The notes: a model not told the origin generated them from the sequence alone. 64,000 nt of DNA from DASZTV01 sp036267875 (GCA_036267875.1 DATAVE010000064.1:1-64000), one strand, 5' to 3'; numbered from the stretch's first letter, positions 49,976 to 59,486 are shown. Program-made: numbers and translations.

Positions 49976-52900
49976 GACTCCGTGGGTGCCGACAAGTTCG
50001 TGCACCTGCACGTCCACAGCGAGTACTCGATGCTCGACGGCGCCGCCCGGGTGTCCGAGCTGTTCGAGGAAGCCGCCCGCCAGGAGATGCCCGCGCTGGC
50101 GATGACCGACCACGGCAACGTGTTCGGTGCGTATGAGTTCTGGAAGAAGGGCAAGGCCGCCGGGGTCAAGCCGATCATCGGCATGGAGGCGTACATCACG
50201 CCTGGGACCTCTCGCTACGAGCGGACCAGGGTTCGCTGGGCCGAGGGCGGCGAAGACGACGTCTCCGGTGGCGGCGCCTTCACCCACATGACGCTGCTCG
50301 CCGAGACCACGCAGGGGATGCACAACCTCTTTCGGCTGGCGAGCCGGTCCAGCCTCGAGGGCTACTTCTACAAGCCGCGTGCCGATCGCGAGCTGATCAG
50401 CGAGTATGCGAAGGGCATGATCGCGAGCACCGGCTGCCCGTCGGGGGAGATCCAGACCAAGCTGCGGATCGGCGACTACGAGGGCGCGAAGCTGGTCGCC
50501 GGCGAGCTGCAGGACATCTTCGGCCGTGAGTCGTTCTTCTGCGAGCTGATGAACCACGGCCTCGACATCGAGACCCGAGTCCACGCCGATCTGATCCGGC
50601 TGTCCAAGGATCTGAACATCCCGACGATCGCGACCAATGACCTGCACTACACCTACGCCAAGGATGCCGAGGCCCACGAGGTCCTGCTCTGCGTGCAGTC
50701 CGGCAAGACGATGGCGGACCCCAACCGCTTCAAGTTCGACGCCAAGGACTTCTACCTCAAGAGTGCGCAGGAGATGCGACAGCTCTGGCGGGAGCTGCCC
50801 GAGGCCTGCGACAACACCCTGCTGATCGCACAGCGCTGCGAGGTCGAGTTCGACGAAGGCGCGGACCTGATGCCGCGTTTCGAGGTGCCCGAGGGGCAGA
50901 CCGAGGACACCTGGCTGCGTGACGAGGTCCACCGTGGGCTGGACGCGCGCATGCGGGGTGCCGTCGTACCCCCCGAGTACCGCGAGCGGGCGGACTTCGA
51001 GCTCGGCGTGATCATCCAGATGGGCTTCCCGGGCTACTTCCTCGTGGTTGCTGACCTGTGCCGCCACGCGCGCGAGTCGGGCATCCGGGTCGGTCCCGGG
51101 CGTGGCTCGGCGGCTGGGTCGCTCGTCGCCTGGGCGTTGCGCATCACCGAGCTCGACCCGATCGAGCACGGGCTGCTGTTCGAGCGCTTTCTCAACCCCG
51201 AGCGCGTGTCGATGCCTGACGTCGACCTGGACTTCGACGAGCGTCGGCGCGGCGACATGATCCGCTACGCCACGGAGAAGTACGGCGAGGATCGGGTCAG
51301 CCAGATCATCACCTACAGCACCATCAAGGCGAAGGCGGCCGTCAAGGACGCGGCCCGGGTCCTTGGCTTCCCGTATGGCATCGGCGACAAGATCACGAAG
51401 GCGATGCCCGCGCCGGTCATGGGCAAGGACCTTCCGCTGGCCGCGATCTTCGACCCAGCGCACGAGCGCTACGGCGAGGGCAAGGACTTCCGCCAGCTCT
51501 ACGAGACCGAGCACGACGTCAAGAAGGTCGTCGACACCGCTCGCGGCCTCGAGGGGCTTCGTCGCCAGTGGGGCGTCCATGCGGCCGGCGTGATCCTGTC
51601 GCGGTACCCGCTGCTCGACGTCATCCCCATCCAGCGGCGAGAGGTCGACGGCGCGATCATCACGCAGTTCGACATGGGTGCCTGCGAGTCACTCGGCCTG
51701 CTGAAGATGGACTTCCTCGGGCTGCGCAACCTCACGGTGCTCGACGATGCGCTACGGCACATCCAGACCAACCGGGGCGAGACGATCGACCTCGAGACGT
51801 TGCCGTTGGATCGCCCGGAGGCCTACGAGCTGCTGTGCCGTGGCGACACGATCGGCGTCTTCCAGTTCGAGGGCGGGCCGATGCGCTCGCTCATCAGGTC
51901 GCTGCAGCCGTCGGCGTTCGAGGACATCGCGGCGCTCAACGCGCTGTATCGACCTGGCCCGATGGGCATGGGCAGCCACCTCGCCTACGTCGAGCGGAAG
52001 CACGGTCGCCAGAAGATCGACCCGATCCACCCGGAGTTCGCCGAGTCGCTTGTCGACCTGCTCGCCGAGACCTACGGCGTGATCGTCTATCAGGAGCAGG
52101 TCATGGCGATCGCGCAGCGCGTCGCCGGCTACTCGCTTGCACAAGCGGACACGCTGCGCCGGGCGATGGGCAAGAAGAAGAAGGAGATCCTCGACAAGGA
52201 GAAGATCCCGTTCAGCGACGGCATGAAGTCGCGCGGCTACAGCCAGCCGGCGATCGACAAGCTGTGGGAGACGTTGATCCCGTTCGCGGACTACGCCTTC
52301 AACAAGTCCCACGCCGCGGGCTACGGCTTGGTGTCGTACTGGACGGCATTTCTCAAGTCGCACTACCCGGCGGAGTACATGGCCGCGCTGCTCACGTCGG
52401 TGCGCGACGACAAGGACAAGAGCGCGCTCTACCTGCACGAGTGCCGTCGGATGGGCATCAAGGTGCTGCCGCCGGATGTGAACTCCTCCGATGCGGACTT
52501 TGCGCCGGTTGGCACCGACATCCGCTATGGCATGGCTGGCATCCGCAACGTCGGTGCCAACGTGGTCTCGTCGATCTGCGCCACCCGGCGCAGCAAGGGC
52601 ATGTACCTCGACTTCGCCGACTTCCTGACCAAGGTCGATCCGGTGGTCTGCAACAAGAAGACGATCGAGTCGCTGATCAAAGCCGGTGCGTTCGACTCCC
52701 TCGGCCACACCCGACAGGGCTTGTTGCGGGTCCACGCCGAGGCGATCGACGCCTGCATGGACACCAAGCGCAACGAGGCAGTTGGTCAGTTCGATCTGTT
52801 CAGCGCGGGTGATGGCGATGGTGGGGCCGAGCCGACGATGGCGCTGAACCTGATCATCCCGGTGAGCGAGTGGGACAAGACGATGCTGCTCGCCTACGAG

Positions 52901-53503
52901 CGAGAGATGCTCGGCCTCTACGTCTCGGACCATCCACTGTTCGGGATCGAGCATGTGCTCGCGGCCGCGGTCGACTGCCCGATCTCCGCGCTGTCCGGTG
53001 AGGAGCGCAGCGACGGCCAGATCGTCACGGTCGGCGGCATCATCTCCTCGGTCACGCGCAAGATGACCAAGCGCGGCGACTCGTGGGCGACAGCGGTGCT
53101 CGAGGACCTCGAAGGTGCGATCGAGGTGTTGTTCTTCCCCAAGGCGTACGAGGAGCACGGGATCCACCTCGCGGAGGACGCGGTGCTCCTGGTGCGCGCC
53201 CGGATCGACAAGCGCGAGGAAGCGCCGCGGCTGATGGCGATGGAGGTCGCGATCCCCGACATCAGTCAGGGACCGCGTGGCCCGATCGTGATCACGCTTC
53301 CGGCGAACCGCTGCACGCCCCCGGTCGTGGAGCGCCTCAAGGACGTGCTGGCCGGGCATCCCGGCGCGACCGAGGTGCGGCTGTGCCTGCAGTCAGCGGG
53401 CCGCGAGACCGTCGTACGAATCGACGATCGCCTGCGAGTAGCCCCGACGCCAGCCCTGATGGCCGACCTCAAACAGCTATTGGGTCCCAACGCCGTCAGC
53501 TAG
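49973..53503 (+). CDS. dnaE: DNA polymerase III alpha subunit DnaE (DnaE1 type)
   Basis: A 1176-residue replicative polymerase. N-terminal PHP domain with intact metal-ligand motifs (HLHVHSEYSMLDG, MTDHGNVFG, ATNDLHY), as in mycobacterial DnaE1 where PHP gives proofreading. Polymerase palm with GRGSAAGSLVAW and the catalytic aspartates in PDVDLDFDERRR; fingers with RRQWGVHAAGVILS; QEQVM and NKSHAAGYG blocks. QFDLFS (about residue 931) is a beta-clamp binding motif, followed by an OB domain (about 990-1070). ATG at 49973 starts just before the PHP domain. The frame remains open far upstream over the GH16-like genes, without support. Confidence 0.96.
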   Translation: MDSVGADKFVHLHVHSEYSMLDGAARVSELFEEAARQEMPALAMTDHGNVFGAYEFWKKGKAAGVKPIIGMEAYITPGTSRYERTRVRWAEGGEDDVSGGGAFTHMTLLAETTQGMHNLFRLASRSSLEGYFYKPRADRELISEYAKGMIASTGCPSGEIQTKLRIGDYEGAKLVAGELQDIFGRESFFCELMNHGLDIETRVHADLIRLSKDLNIPTIATNDLHYTYAKDAEAHEVLLCVQSGKTMADPNRFKFDAKDFYLKSAQEMRQLWRELPEACDNTLLIAQRCEVEFDEGADLMPRFEVPEGQTEDTWLRDEVHRGLDARMRGAVVPPEYRERADFELGVIIQMGFPGYFLVVADLCRHARESGIRVGPGRGSAAGSLVAWALRITELDPIEHGLLFERFLNPERVSMPDVDLDFDERRRGDMIRYATEKYGEDRVSQIITYSTIKAKAAVKDAARVLGFPYGIGDKITKAMPAPVMGKDLPLAAIFDPAHERYGEGKDFRQLYETEHDVKKVVDTARGLEGLRRQWGVHAAGVILSRYPLLDVIPIQRREVDGAIITQFDMGACESLGLLKMDFLGLRNLTVLDDALRHIQTNRGETIDLETLPLDRPEAYELLCRGDTIGVFQFEGGPMRSLIRSLQPSAFEDIAALNALYRPGPMGMGSHLAYVERKHGRQKIDPIHPEFAESLVDLLAETYGVIVYQEQVMAIAQRVAGYSLAQADTLRRAMGKKKKEILDKEKIPFSDGMKSRGYSQPAIDKLWETLIPFADYAFNKSHAAGYGLVSYWTAFLKSHYPAEYMAALLTSVRDDKDKSALYLHECRRMGIKVLPPDVNSSDADFAPVGTDIRYGMAGIRNVGANVVSSICATRRSKGMYLDFADFLTKVDPVVCNKKTIESLIKAGAFDSLGHTRQGLLRVHAEAIDACMDTKRNEAVGQFDLFSAGDGDGGAEPTMALNLIIPVSEWDKTMLLAYEREMLGLYVSDHPLFGIEHVLAAAVDCPISALSGEERSDGQIVTVGGIISSVTRKMTKRGDSWATAVLEDLEGAIEVLFFPKAYEEHGIHLAEDAVLLVRARIDKREEAPRLMAMEVAIPDISQGPRGPIVITLPANRCTPPVVERLKDVLAGHPGATEVRLCLQSAGRETVVRIDDRLRVAPTPALMADLKQLLGPNAVS

Positions 53504-53537
53504 CGGGTTTCGACCATGCCCCGTTTGGGCCATGAAA

Positions 53538-53553
53538 TAGCGTGAGCTTGATG
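53538..53553 (+). promoter_or_regulatory. Candidate -10 box, leaderless glycosyltransferase gene
   Basis: TAGCGT (53538-53543) fits TAnnnT and is 7 nt before ATG 53551. Confidence 0.4.
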
Positions 53554-54606
53554 GGTTCTAAGCGGTTGCTCATCGTTTCGGCATCGATGGGCGCGGGCCA
53601 TGACGCCGCCGCTGCTGCGCTTGCCGTGCAGGCTGAGGCAGAGGGCCACACGGTTCGCACGGTCGACCTGCTGAAGATGCCGCCGCACGGCCAGGGCGCG
53701 GTGCTGCGAGCGTTCTACCACTCGATGCTCGCGGTCATCCCGTGGCTCTACGACTGGGCGATGCGGACGTGGGTGACCCATCCCGGCATCTTCGAGGCGA
53801 TCACCCACAACGGCGGGCGAAGCGCGGAGAAGCCGTTGCTTGCCGAGGTCGAGCAGTTTCAGCCGGATGCGATCGTCGCGGTCTACAACCTCGCCGCCCA
53901 GGTGCTCGGCCGGTTGCGCAGCCAGGGTCGGTTGAGCACGCCGATTGCGACGTACGTCACCGATCCAGGCGCGCATCCCTACTGGGTCTGGTCCGGCGTC
54001 GATCTCACCCTGGCGCCGATGGGCGCCACCGCAGTTGCGCTGGAGGACATGGGCGCCGACGTCGTAAAGCCGATCGCACCGCTCGTGGCCGCGCGCTACC
54101 TCGAGCCGGTCGATCGCGACGCTGCGCGCGAACGCTGGGAGATCGACGCGAACGCTCGGGTCGTCGTCGTCAATGGCGGCAGCTGGGGTGTCGGCGAAGT
54201 GGTCTCGGCTGTGCGACAGCTGACAGCGGCTGCCGATGTCGTACTGGTGCTCTGTGGTCACTCGACGCGGCTGGCTCGGCGGATAGCCGGGGTGCCGGGC
54301 GTGCGCGCCGTCCCCTGGACGAGCGACGTGATCGGAGTGCTCGCTTCGGCCGATGTCGTCGTCGACAACGCAGGGGGCACAACGTGCTGGGAGGCGCTGG
54401 CGCTCGGCAAGCCGACCGTCCTGTATCGCCCGATCGCAGGGCATGGCCGTCTCAACGCTGAGGCGCTCCAGCAGGTCGGACTCGCCCGCTGGGCGACGGA
54501 CGTTCCTGAACTGCTGGCTTCGGTTCGCCGGGCGACTCCTCCGGCCGACACCGTCGGCGTCTTCGGCTGTGAGCGGGCCGTCGACGTGTTGGACACGTTG
54601 TGGTGA
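53551..54606 (+). CDS. MurG/MGDG synthase-like glycosyltransferase (GT28)
   Basis: A 351-residue GT-B glycosyltransferase. The N-terminal domain resembles the MGDG synthase family (SASMGAGHDAAAAAL, then VDLL and YHSML). The C-terminal sugar-nucleotide domain has VVVNGGSWGVGEV and VVDNAGGTTCWEALALGKPTVLYRPIAGHG. Likely acts on a lipid acceptor at the membrane, as in diacylglycerol glucosyltransferases; substrate unproved. GTG at 53542 is in frame, but ATG 53551 is preferred because TAGCGT sits 7 nt before it. Followed 1 bp later by a polysaccharide deacetylase gene. Confidence 0.82.
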   Translation: MGSKRLLIVSASMGAGHDAAAAALAVQAEAEGHTVRTVDLLKMPPHGQGAVLRAFYHSMLAVIPWLYDWAMRTWVTHPGIFEAITHNGGRSAEKPLLAEVEQFQPDAIVAVYNLAAQVLGRLRSQGRLSTPIATYVTDPGAHPYWVWSGVDLTLAPMGATAVALEDMGADVVKPIAPLVAARYLEPVDRDAARERWEIDANARVVVVNGGSWGVGEVVSAVRQLTAAADVVLVLCGHSTRLARRIAGVPGVRAVPWTSDVIGVLASADVVVDNAGGTTCWEALALGKPTVLYRPIAGHGRLNAEALQQVGLARWATDVPELLASVRRATPPADTVGVFGCERAVDVLDTLW

Positions 54607-54607
54607 C

Positions 54608-55312
54608 GTGAACGGCTACGAGATCGGGGCTGTTGCCCTCGGTGCTGTGGCGGCCGTCCAGATCGGGCCGGCCGGCACCTGGCTGCCTGGACTGCGGCGA
54701 GCGGTCACGCCCTCGTTGTGCGGCCCGATGCCGGCAGGCACGGTGGCCCTGACGTTCGACGACGGACCTCATCCCGAGGGCACCATCGCGATCCTTGACG
54801 AACTCGATCGGCTTGGCTGGCCGGCGACCTTCTTTGTGCTCGGCTCCGAAGTGCGCCGCTATCCCGCGGTGGTCCTCGAGACTCTGCGCCGCGGTCATGG
54901 GATCGGCCTGCACGGCGACCAGCACCGCTACACGATTGCGCGGACGCCGTGGGGGATCGCGGCGGATCTTCGACGAGGTCGTGACGCAGTCGCCGAGGTC
55001 GTCGGCGAGGTCCCCAGCTGGTGGCGCCCGACGTACGGCGTGATGTCCGGGCCGTCCTACCTTGCTGCGCGGGCGCTTGGGCTGCGGCCGGTGCTGTGGT
55101 CGGCGTGGGGAGTCGACTGGCTCGCGAGCTCGTCGCCCGAGTCGGTCGTGGCAAAGCTCGAGTCCGGTCGACTCGCTGGGGGAACCATGCTGTTGCACGA
55201 CTCCGATGTGACGAGCGCAGCCGACTCCTGGCGGACGACGCTCGCCGCTCTGCCGCTGCTCGCCGAGCGGTTGTCACAGCGCAATCTCGTTGTCGCGGCG
55301 CTCGGCAGTTAG
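54608..55312 (+). CDS. Polysaccharide deacetylase (NodB-homology) family protein
   Basis: A 234-residue carbohydrate esterase 4 protein. The first NodB motif is TFDDGPHPEG (about residues 49-58, with metal/catalytic Asp-Asp); GHGIGLHGDQH is the H-x-x-x-H zinc motif region (here HGDQH, shortened); RPTYG and LLHDSD follow. A hydrophobic N-terminus (about residues 3-25) may be an anchor. GTG 54608 follows the glycosyltransferase stop by 1 bp. The pair may build or trim a glycolipid or cell-wall glycan. Confidence 0.82.
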   Translation: MNGYEIGAVALGAVAAVQIGPAGTWLPGLRRAVTPSLCGPMPAGTVALTFDDGPHPEGTIAILDELDRLGWPATFFVLGSEVRRYPAVVLETLRRGHGIGLHGDQHRYTIARTPWGIAADLRRGRDAVAEVVGEVPSWWRPTYGVMSGPSYLAARALGLRPVLWSAWGVDWLASSSPESVVAKLESGRLAGGTMLLHDSDVTSAADSWRTTLAALPLLAERLSQRNLVVAALGS

Positions 55313-55322
55313 CGAGGTAAGC

Positions 55323-55337
55323 GACACTGTTCGGATG
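55323..55337 (+). promoter_or_regulatory. Candidate -10 box, leaderless first his unit
   Basis: GACACT (55323-55328) is 6 nt before ATG 55335. No good -35 or Shine-Dalgarno. Confidence 0.4.
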
Positions 55338-55904
55338 CAAGAGCGGCCCGTTGCCCCGATCAACTGGCGGGCCGAGATCGTGACGGCGGTCGTCCTGGCG
55401 ATCTTCGTCGCGCTGCTTGGGTCCGCAGTCGGTCTGATCTGGCACGCGGTCGCACCGCATATCGATGTGAACGCGGCGCTCGACAATCCCGAAGAGAAGA
55501 CCAAGGCGCTCATGGGAGACGACCTGTGGCTCGGGCTGCTCGGGCTGATCGGTGGCGTCGTGTGTGTTGCGCTGGTTGCTGTCGCGGCGCCGGATTCGCT
55601 CGACGGTCCCGGCGCTCTGGTCGGGCTGGTAGTCGGTGGCTTTCTCGCGATGTACGTGGCGGATCGGGTGGGTTACCTCGTGTCGGGCTCCTCGTTGCGC
55701 ATGACACTCAGCGCGGCCTTTCCGGACGCGACGCCGAAGGGGCTCGACAGCGTCGTCGGGTTGCTCGACTTCAAGGTGCGGGCGATGGCTGTGATGATCA
55801 GCTGGCCGTTGGCCTCACTGCTGGTCAGCAGCACGATCACCTGGCTGCGCGCGATAAAGCAGCCGACGGTGCGGCCGGTCCCGGCCTACCCTGGCTCCCC
55901 GTGA
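55335..55904 (+). CDS. Four-TM membrane protein upstream of hisD (possibly DUF2567)
   Basis: A 189-residue protein with about four membrane helices (about residues 14-36, 63-83, 93-113 and 148-168). The layout resembles the DUF2567 family of mycobacteria, but I hold that assignment loosely. Function unknown. ATG 55335 is preferred over a GTG at 55290, which lies in the deacetylase gene. The stop overlaps hisD (GTGA), so it is co-transcribed with hisD and hisC. Confidence 0.75.
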   Translation: MQERPVAPINWRAEIVTAVVLAIFVALLGSAVGLIWHAVAPHIDVNAALDNPEEKTKALMGDDLWLGLLGLIGGVVCVALVAVAAPDSLDGPGALVGLVVGGFLAMYVADRVGYLVSGSSLRMTLSAAFPDATPKGLDSVVGLLDFKVRAMAVMISWPLASLLVSSTITWLRAIKQPTVRPVPAYPGSP

Positions 55905-57184
55905 TCTCACGTGTCGACATGCGTGGCCGCGAGTGCGAGCCGCGCGAGCTGCCCCGTGCCCGCCTCGACGTCGAGGGCGCTGTTGCGAGCGTGCGGCCGA
56001 TCATCGACGGGGTACGCGAGCGCGGTCGGGTGGCTGTTGTCGAGTTCACCGAGAAGTTCGACGGCGTACGGCTCGACGATGTTCGGGTTCCGCCGGCTGC
56101 GCTGACGGCCGCACTCGAAGCGCTCGATCCGGCGGTACGGGCCGCCCTCGAAGAGGCGATCTCTCGAGCGCGACGAGTGCACCAGGCACAGCTGCGCGCC
56201 GATGAGGTGGTTGACGTCGCGCCGGGTGCCGTCGTGACTGAGCGATGGGTGCCGGTCGGCCGCGTCGGGCTCTACGTCCCGGGCGGGCTCGTCGCCTATC
56301 CGTCGAGCGTCGTGATGAACGTCGTGCCGGCGCAGGTCGCAGGGGTTGGCTCGCTCGCGGTTGCCTCACCGCCCAAGCCGCAGTTCGGCGGCCGTCCCAA
56401 CCCGGCGGTGCTCGCAGCGTGCGCGCTGCTGGGCGTTGACGAGGTCTATGCGGTCGGGGGCGCGCAGGCGATCGCGATGTTCGCCTACGGCATCGAAGGT
56501 GTTCGTCCCGTCGACCTGGTGACGGGCCCGGGGAACGTGTACGTCGCGGCGGCCAAACGCTGTGTGCGTGGCGTCGTCGGGATCGACGCCGAGGCGGGCC
56601 CGACCGAGATCGCGATTCTCGCCGATGACAGCGCTGACCCCGACTACGTCGCGGCTGACCTGGTTGCCCAGGCGGAACACGACGAGCTGGCGGCCTGTCT
56701 GCTGGTCAGCCCCAGTGTCGAGCTGCTCGACGCGGTCGATGTCGCCTTGGCCAAGCGGGTGTCCGAGACCCGGCACCGTGAGCGCGTCGAGACCGCGCTG
56801 GCCGGACAGTCGGCGTACGTGCTCGTCGATGACATCGACGCTGGAATCGGCGTGGTCGATGCCTGGGGTGCCGAGCACCTCGAGGTGATCACCCACAATG
56901 CCTCGGCTGACGCCGCAAGGATCCGCAACGCGGGCGCGATCTTCGTCGGTGCCTGGTCGCCGGTGTCACTCGGTGACTATCTGGCCGGCTCCAACCACGT
57001 GCTTCCCACCGGGGGTACCGCCCGGCACACTTCGGGACTGTCGGTGCAGTCGTTCCTTCGCGGCATCCACGTCATCGACTACACCCGTGATGCATTGGCG
57101 GCTGTCGGTGATCACATCGTCGCGCTTGGCGGCGCCGAGGATCTCGCGGCGCACGTCGAAGCTGTCGCGACGCGTCTTCGATGA
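55901..57184 (+). CDS. hisD: Histidinol dehydrogenase HisD
   Basis: A 427-residue zinc enzyme doing the last two oxidations of histidine synthesis. Signature VGLYVPGGLVAYPSSVVMN, VDLVTGPGNVYVAAAKR, IDAEAGPTEIAILADD, QAEHDELA (zinc-site His), and AGSNHVLPTGGTAR near the C-terminus. GTG 55901 overlaps the upstream stop; the long open frame further upstream is not used. Overlaps hisC (ATGA). Confidence 0.95.
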   Translation: MISRVDMRGRECEPRELPRARLDVEGAVASVRPIIDGVRERGRVAVVEFTEKFDGVRLDDVRVPPAALTAALEALDPAVRAALEEAISRARRVHQAQLRADEVVDVAPGAVVTERWVPVGRVGLYVPGGLVAYPSSVVMNVVPAQVAGVGSLAVASPPKPQFGGRPNPAVLAACALLGVDEVYAVGGAQAIAMFAYGIEGVRPVDLVTGPGNVYVAAAKRCVRGVVGIDAEAGPTEIAILADDSADPDYVAADLVAQAEHDELAACLLVSPSVELLDAVDVALAKRVSETRHRERVETALAGQSAYVLVDDIDAGIGVVDAWGAEHLEVITHNASADAARIRNAGAIFVGAWSPVSLGDYLAGSNHVLPTGGTARHTSGLSVQSFLRGIHVIDYTRDALAAVGDHIVALGGAEDLAAHVEAVATRLR

Positions 57185-58275
57185 CGACCGAGGACCAGTG
57201 GGGCGACCTTCCTCTCCGCGACGACCTGCGCGGGCTGTCGGCATACGGAGCACCGCAGCTCGACATCGCCGTGCGGCTGAACACCAACGAGAACCCGTAT
57301 CCGCCGCCGGCCGCGTTGGTCGAGGACTTGCGGAGCTCGGTCGCTGCAGCCGCGGCGTCGATGAACCGTTATCCCGACCGTGACGCCGAGGAGCTTCGCG
57401 CTGCCCTTGCCGGCTATCTCGGGCACGGGCTGACCGTCGCGCAGGTCTGGGCCGCCAACGGCTCCAACGAGATCCTGCAGCAGTTGCTGCAGGCGTTCGG
57501 CGGACCCGGACACGCCGCGCTTGGCTTCGTTCCGTCGTACTCGATGCACCAGCTGATCGCGCAGGCGACGGTGACTCCCTGGATCGGCTCGCCGCGCGCG
57601 GCAGATTTCACGCTCTCCGCCGATGCCGCCGTTGCCGAGGTTCGCGAGCACTCGCCGGCGGTTGTGTTCCTGTGCTCGCCGAACAACCCCACCGGCACGG
57701 CGATGGATCCGTCCGTCGTCGAGGCGGTGCTCGAGGTCGCACCGGGGATGGTCGTCGTCGACGAGGCCTACGCCGAGTTCTCACACTCGCCGTCACTGCT
57801 GTCGCTGCTCGACGGACATCCACGGCTTGTCGTCACGCGAACCATGTCGAAGGCCTTCGGCTTCGCGGGTGCTCGGCTCGGATACCTCGCTGCGGATCCG
57901 AAGGTGGTCGACGCGTTGACGTTGGTGAGGTTGCCGTATCACCTGTCTGCACTCACCCAAGCGGCCGCGCTGGCTGCCCTTCGGCACGCCGACGAGACCT
58001 TGGCCCAGGTTGCGCAGCTGCGGTCGAATCGCGACGCGATGATCGTCTCGCTTCGCGCCCGCGGGTTCGAGGTTGTCGACTCGGACGCCAACTTCGTGCT
58101 GTTCGGCGGACTGGCCGACTCGAAGGCCGCTTGGGACGCGCTGCTTCGGCATGGCGTCCTGGTGCGCGACGTCGGACTGCCCGGATGGCTTCGGGTGTCG
58201 GTGGGGACCCGCGCGGAATGCGAGGCGTTCTTGGATGCTCTCGACTGCGCCGAGATAGGTCGCGTCTCTAGCTAG
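57181..58275 (+). CDS. hisC: Histidinol-phosphate aminotransferase HisC
   Basis: A 364-residue fold-type I PLP aminotransferase. RLNTNENPYPPP at the N-terminus, ANGSNEILQQLL, LCSPNNPTGTAM, VVDEAYAEFS, and the PLP lysine in TMSKAFGFAGARLGY (about residue 226). Converts imidazole acetol phosphate to histidinol phosphate. The stop shares CTAG with the convergent gene at 58272, which separates it from hisB. Confidence 0.94.
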   Translation: MTTEDQWGDLPLRDDLRGLSAYGAPQLDIAVRLNTNENPYPPPAALVEDLRSSVAAAAASMNRYPDRDAEELRAALAGYLGHGLTVAQVWAANGSNEILQQLLQAFGGPGHAALGFVPSYSMHQLIAQATVTPWIGSPRAADFTLSADAAVAEVREHSPAVVFLCSPNNPTGTAMDPSVVEAVLEVAPGMVVVDEAYAEFSHSPSLLSLLDGHPRLVVTRTMSKAFGFAGARLGYLAADPKVVDALTLVRLPYHLSALTQAAALAALRHADETLAQVAQLRSNRDAMIVSLRARGFEVVDSDANFVLFGGLADSKAAWDALLRHGVLVRDVGLPGWLRVSVGTRAECEAFLDALDCAEIGRVSS

Positions 58276-58826
58276 CCGCGGCCGGTCAGCGCGAGCAACC
58301 GTGCTGCGCCGGTGAGACCGTCGTCGTTCGGCGGGATCGCGAAGGCGTTGGGGTTCACGAGCGTCGGGTCGACGTCGATGGCGGCGAGCAGGAAGTCGGC
58401 GACGCTCAGGTCCAGCGAGTCGTCTGCGTCGATCGCGCGGGCAAGGTCCCAGCCGTGCAGGGCGTGCTCGGTAATGCGCAGGAACAGCAGCTGCAATCCG
58501 GTCCGATCGCCCCACCGGTGGTGCACGATTCGGTCGAGGACGCCTGGCCCCCGGAACGCCGTGCTGACTTCGGCCGCGGTCGCAACGAAGTCGGCGTACG
58601 GATCGGTCGTCAGGTGATCGAGATCGCGCAGCGCCTCGACTTCCTCGGTCGGCGCGCCTGTGAGCAGTAGGACGTATCGCCGGTTGCCACCGACGACATG
58701 GTTGAGCAGGTCTCGGACGGTCCATCCGGGGTTGGGCGTCGACCGGGTGAGGTCCGCGGGCTCGACGAAGCGAAGGGTGCTCGCGAAGCCGGCGGTGGCG
58801 ATGTCGAGCACATCAAAAGCGTCCAC
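58272..58826 (-). CDS. DinB/MDMPI-fold protein (TIGR03086-like)
   Basis: A 184-residue helical protein of the maleylpyruvate isomerase N-terminal/DinB-like metal-binding superfamily (not the polymerase DinB). The metal-site pattern is seen as WTVRDLLNHVVGGNRRYV (first His) and ITEHALHGWDLARA (paired His). Function unknown; actinobacterial members include mycothiol-dependent enzymes. It is inserted antisense between hisC and hisB. ATG at 58826. Confidence 0.8.
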   Translation of the reverse strand: MDAFDVLDIATAGFASTLRFVEPADLTRSTPNPGWTVRDLLNHVVGGNRRYVLLLTGAPTEEVEALRDLDHLTTDPYADFVATAAEVSTAFRGPGVLDRIVHHRWGDRTGLQLLFLRITEHALHGWDLARAIDADDSLDLSVADFLLAAIDVDPTLVNPNAFAIPPNDDGLTGAARLLALTGRG

Positions 58827-58886
58827 ATCGGGATTGTCGCCGCCTCACTGGGCGGTTATTGCGACGGGTCCGGAGCCGGCTTCCGC

Positions 58887-58901
58887 GATACTGGTGACGT
58901 G
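58887..58901 (+). promoter_or_regulatory. Candidate -10 box, leaderless hisB
   Basis: GATACT (58887-58892) is 6 nt before GTG 58899, identical in hexamer and spacing to metF. Confidence 0.5.
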
Positions 58902-59486
58902 GCAAGAACCGCGCTCGTGGAGCGTTCCACCAAGGAATCCCAGGTCTCCGTGTCGCTCGACCTCGATGGCACCGGGGTGAGCGAGATCTCGACGGGCGTG
59001 CCGTTCTACGACCACATGCTTGCCCAACTGTCGAAGCACGGGGGAATCGACCTGACCGTGAAGACGGTCGGCGACCTCGAAGTCGATGCCCACCACACTG
59101 TCGAGGACACCGCGATCGCACTTGGACAAGCACTCCGCGAAGCGCTTGGAGACAAGGTCGGCATCCGCCGGTTCGCTGATGCCTTTGTGCCGCTCGACGA
59201 GGCGCTCGCCCACGCAGTGGTCGACGTCTCCGGCCGGCCCTACCTCGTGCACGACGAGCCGCCGCTCGTCGAGCTGATCGGCAGCTACGACACGACGCTG
59301 ACTCGCCACATCTGGGAGTCGATGGTGTCGAGTGCGCAGATCTGTCTGCATGTTCGTGTCCTCGGCGGGCGCAACGCGCACCACATCGTCGAGGCACAGT
59401 TCAAGGCGGTCGCGCGCGCTCTGCGGGACGCGGTATCGCTCGACCCGCGCTCGGTCGGCGTGCCGTCGACCAAGGGCGTTCTCTAG
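58899..59486 (+). CDS. hisB: Imidazoleglycerol-phosphate dehydratase HisB
   Basis: A 195-residue manganese enzyme, monofunctional as in actinobacteria. The two metal-binding His motifs are DAHHTVEDTAIALGQAL (about residue 70) and NAHHIVEAQFKAVARAL (about 160), with FYDHMLAQLSKHGG between. GTG 58899 follows GATACT-N6. It starts the hisB-hisH-priA-hisF unit, needed because the gene before it is antisense. hisH follows after 4 bp. Confidence 0.94.
   Translation: MARTALVERSTKESQVSVSLDLDGTGVSEISTGVPFYDHMLAQLSKHGGIDLTVKTVGDLEVDAHHTVEDTAIALGQALREALGDKVGIRRFADAFVPLDEALAHAVVDVSGRPYLVHDEPPLVELIGSYDTTLTRHIWESMVSSAQICLHVRVLGGRNAHHIVEAQFKAVARALRDAVSLDPRSVGVPSTKGVL

Noticed and set aside
49895..51580. 561-codon open frame antisense to dnaE, and a 535-codon one at 51752-53359.
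   Set aside because: Shadow frames over conserved dnaE codons with no domain or ribosome site.
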